Assembly: GCA_000697665.1 (NCBI GenBank)
Contig: KL197710.1
Span: forward strand, 2,393,036 to 2,457,035
Direction: 5' to 3'
DNA length: 64,000 bases
DNA from: Jaapia argillacea MUCL 33604
Taxonomy: Eukaryota > Basidiomycota > Agaricomycetes > Jaapiales > Jaapiaceae
Both the position numbers and the translations under genes were made by a program. Within the stretch, counting starts at the first letter, position 1, and each line of letters begins with the position of its first letter. The notes below the pieces were generated by a model. That model searched no databases, was not told the DNA's origin, and saw only the letters and a list, made by a program, of their open reading frames with translations. Shown here one piece after another: positions 61,072 to 64,000 of the stretch.

Positions 61072-61679
61072 TTCACGTAGTACGTCCATGTTTCCTGCCC
61101 TACTTTAATCCACCCGCTCACAACTACACACAGATCACTTTTACCCCTTGCCTAATCCACACATTTTTATTTTGCCAAGATATACCTGTACGCTACTCGC
61201 TCGCTTCATGACCAAGTTTAATACCCCATCTTGTAAATATCGCCAAGTCCTGGACTATTTCTCCAGTTTTGCTGCAGTTCATCACCTAGTCGATGAACTG
61301 TTTACCCCGTACCTGTATCAACCAATCCCGTACATATCCCTGTAACACTAGTGTATCCCTACCTACGCAGAGTTCTCTGCATCTTTGGTTTCCGTTCTCC
61401 AAGTTCCCAGCACCATTTGCCATCGCGACGGAGAGATTAGCGACTTCGGATGGTCAATGATCCGGAGTCTCCATACCAGGCACACACCGAAAGTCGGAAC
61501 AGGCCGATGTCAATCCCAAAATTGCGAGCTGCTCCTACCGATGATGGGGCTCGCGTAGAATGCCAATGCGCTCGATACTGTCCTGATACTCTGCTAGCCT
61601 TCGCTCATTACTTTGACACGCGGTCCATTTCTCGCTCTTTTCTCCTTCCCCCTTCGTCGTCGTCGACGGCGACTATACT
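61072..61679. other. Intergenic region upstream of the hydrolase gene
   Basis: 608 nt between the F-box-like gene and the hydrolase gene. The last 60 nt before 61680 are pyrimidine-rich. No gene is visible. Confidence 0.45.
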
Positions 61680-64000
61680 ATGGCTTCGCTAATCAACCCC
61701 AGTCGCCCTCCCCCATCTTCACATATCCCTCCTCACCGCACACCAAGGAAAAAGGCTTCTTTGCTATCTCTCAAGCGCGACAAGCACAAGGTCGTTGAGG
61801 CTCCAGTTGCTCATCCCTTCCCCGAGGAATTTACTCGGCCGCCAGCACATACTCGATCATCATCACCTCCCCGTCAGAATATTTCATCCCCAAGACGTCT
61901 CATACAGCCTTCAGCATCAAGCGCGTCACTAAGAGCCAATGCAACTCAGGCGCGACACAAGGAGACCTCAGCAGCTACAAGTAGCTCACCACATATACGG
62001 CGGGTTGGAGTGGAGAGAGAGGAGCAGGACAGCGACCAGTTGAAGCAGGAGGTGGAACAGACATTCTCTTTTCCATCGATCGATTACAAGGGCGAGGGGA
62101 GTTGGGATCCAGAGTCCACTTTGAAGCCCCATGCGCGTCCTCGATCACGGACGAACACCGCAGAACTGGAAGAAGACTGGCGAGACTTTCGCTATGACCC
62201 ATCATTTCGCATATCTGGTTCATCAAGTCAGACACAAGTAGAAGAAACGCCACCCCAAACGCCATTAGAGGTCAAGTCGTTCAGACATGCATTCTCCATT
62301 CCCGTTGTCGTTGCCGCACCAGTTGCCGGCGTAGAGACCATGGATGCGTTGGTTGATGGAATGAACGGTGTGGGTAGTGACGACCACTTCATGGGAGTCA
62401 GCGGTTTACATGGGCGGTCGAAATCTCGCAAAAATCGGCACCATCACCCTCTTTATCACCCACCCTTGCCCACGCCTCCGCCTGGCATCGTTCTGGGGCG
62501 CAGTCCCAACTCCAAGGAGATCTCCCATCAACGAGACTCGGACGATGGAGATGAGGATATGCCAAGGCATCCGCCCCCTGTCAGACCCTCCCGTAGAAAG
62601 CCCCGCCGTTCTTCTCAATCTCGCTCGGCTTCAGATACCACAATCATGGTCCCATCATCCTCCCCATCTTCTTCATTGCACGGTCATGCGCTAGAATCAC
62701 GAACACACAGGGTCGCATTCCCGGAACAGAGGAGCAAGACGATTGTCCCCTCGATCACAGAAATCATCCGTACACATGCTCCGCCAGAACAGCAGGCACG
62801 TAGTAGGCGTGTCTCGTCGCGTATGTCGAGTTACACTCGAAGTTCTTTCAGTCACGGACATAATACTGTGGAGGAGGACCAGCCTTCAGAGCCTGAGCCC
62901 TTAAGTGCTGCGGAGGAATCAGAGTTTGTGACTCGATCTTCGATAGACAGCATCGCAGATGAAGTCCGTCAGACTCTGCGAAACCAAAGCTCTTCACCAG
63001 TTACTACCCCTCGGCATATTCAACATGCACGCTCATTCCCTAATAACCGCCAATCGATGATCTCGGATGGTGGGTTTAGCACCCGGTCACCGATGTCCGA
63101 GGGGACGCGCCCTGGCTCGTTCTACTCCACCTCTGCTTTTTCGAATCCTCGTGTACCATCTCCCATAGAGTCGATCGATTTGGACGTTGAACTGAGCGCC
63201 GCTCTCCGGCCTACCCGCTCCCAAGCTATCGCTCAATATCTTAACTCATCTCGACTCACGACACTGCTTAGGCTAACCCATCCACCACATGCCTCATCTG
63301 AACACCCTCTCACTGTCAGTTTTTCTGATCTCGGCAGTCCAACAGGGTTCCCTCTGGTGGTGTTCTTGGGGTTAGGCTGTGTCCGTCACATTATGGGTTT
63401 ATATGATGAGATGGCTGAATGTCTCGGCATTAGACTCATTACCATCGATCGGTAAGTGGCCATAATACAGTTCTATCTTCATAAATTCACACGTTCTCTC
63501 CGCAGGTGGGGACTTGGTCGAACCGGCACACCAAAATCGAAGGCTGCACGAGGCATCCCTGAGTGGGGTTCAGTTGTGGAAGAAGTTCTTGATCGGCTTC
63601 ATATCAACCAATGTAGTGTGATGGCTCACTCAGCCGGTGCCCCTTATGCCCTCTCCTTTGCCAACCGAGCGCCGGAGAGGATTCGCGGTGATATCTGCCT
63701 CCTGGCGCCTTGGGTTGGTGGTGGTGAAGTTGGTATGTGTTGTGTTTTTGCTTACATTCCAGTGCTGTAGCTGATCACTATCTCGTCACCCAGCTGGGTA
63801 CAGATGGCTGAAATATGTTCCCAACGGGATCCTCAAGACCGCTCAGGCCGCAGAATGGAAAGTCCAAGGATGGATGTTGGGAAAGCCGCCGAAGGCACAT
63901 TACGAAGGCATTGGGTTTAATGCGCATTCACCCATAGCCTCACCCTCTGGCGGAGCACAATCTACTCAGCCTTCTAAACGGCCGGAGATGAACCGCAAGC
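61680..64000 (+). CDS. Alpha/beta hydrolase with long disordered N-terminus (partial)
   Basis: The first 530 residues are low complexity: Ser/Pro/Arg-rich with basic patches, then acidic (about 400-440). A folded part follows, LTVSFSDLGSPTGFPLVVFLGLGCVRHIMGLYDEMA, in which PLVVFLGLG fits the first strands of an alpha/beta hydrolase. RLITIDRWGLGRT carries the next strand, and the nucleophile elbow is AHSAG (Ser in SVMAHSAGAPY). Two introns are placed near 63452-63505 and after about 63731. The gene runs off the right edge, so the catalytic Asp and His are not seen. Substrate is unknown. The disordered N-terminus looks like a regulatory region, which is inference. Confidence 0.8.

Overview
The window reads as nuclear DNA of a filamentous basidiomycete, probably an Agaricomycete. 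Genes are dense, lie on both strands, and are interrupted by many introns of about 50-70 nt. The gene set is fungal: a secreted GH74 xyloglucanase with a fungal CBM1 cellulose-binding tail, LYS1 of the alpha-aminoadipate lysine pathway, DLT1, TVP23, an INO80 subunit of the Ies1 type, and fungal amino acid permeases. I see no prokaryotic operons, CRISPR arrays or rRNA, and I could not support any tRNA. A run of Ns (5852-6636) marks an assembly gap. Most exon structures were worked out by eye from reading frame, GT-AG (or GC-AG) sites and family fit, so spans are firmer than individual splice sites.

Layout: 1-2.1 kb is mostly unexplained, with a minus-strand coding remnant at the left edge. At 2.1-5.4 kb there are two tandem secreted CAP/PR-1 genes. 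The gap and a palindromic stretch follow at 5.4-7.2 kb. DLT1 (+) and NADH-cytochrome b5 reductase (-) occupy 7.2-9.6 kb, and 9.6-11.6 kb is unclear. At 11.6-17.5 kb come a dual-specificity phosphatase with a long disordered tail (+), then TVP23 (-) head to head with a polytopic membrane protein (+). The GH74-CBM1 xyloglucanase (+) is at 18.3-21.4 kb. At 21.5-26.0 kb an LRR/RNI-like protein (-) is head to head with a proline-rich protein (+). At 27.4-31.5 kb lies a large kinase-like protein with a tail of more than 1,000 residues. An amino acid permease (+) at 32.6-34.8 kb is followed by a long LRR-DH-PH RhoGEF (-) at 35.5-40.6 kb. ELP4 (-), an MSS51-like MYND protein (-), IMP1 (+), a TTC1-like TPR protein (-), a short-chain dehydrogenase (+) and LYS1 (+) fill 41.2-49.8 kb. 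A proline-rich protein (+) at 50.5 kb, Ies1-like (-), TIM8 (+), an LPLAT acyltransferase (-), an AAAP amino acid transporter (-), an F-box-like gene (+) and a partial alpha/beta hydrolase (+) complete the window.

Functionally this is mainly housekeeping and secretory-pathway content, not a single pathway. Groupings that may matter are three mitochondrial proteins within about 12 kb (MSS51-like, IMP1, TIM8), two of them divergently arranged; two amino acid transporters plus LYS1; and secreted plant-polymer or lipid-interacting proteins (GH74, two CAP proteins). The most notable points are the tandem CAP pair with identical exon lengths, an 8-nt microexon, three GC-AG introns, the LRR-DH-PH fusion, the kinase-like giant, and several conserved-looking proteins of unknown role. 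I found no clear evidence of a new multi-gene system.
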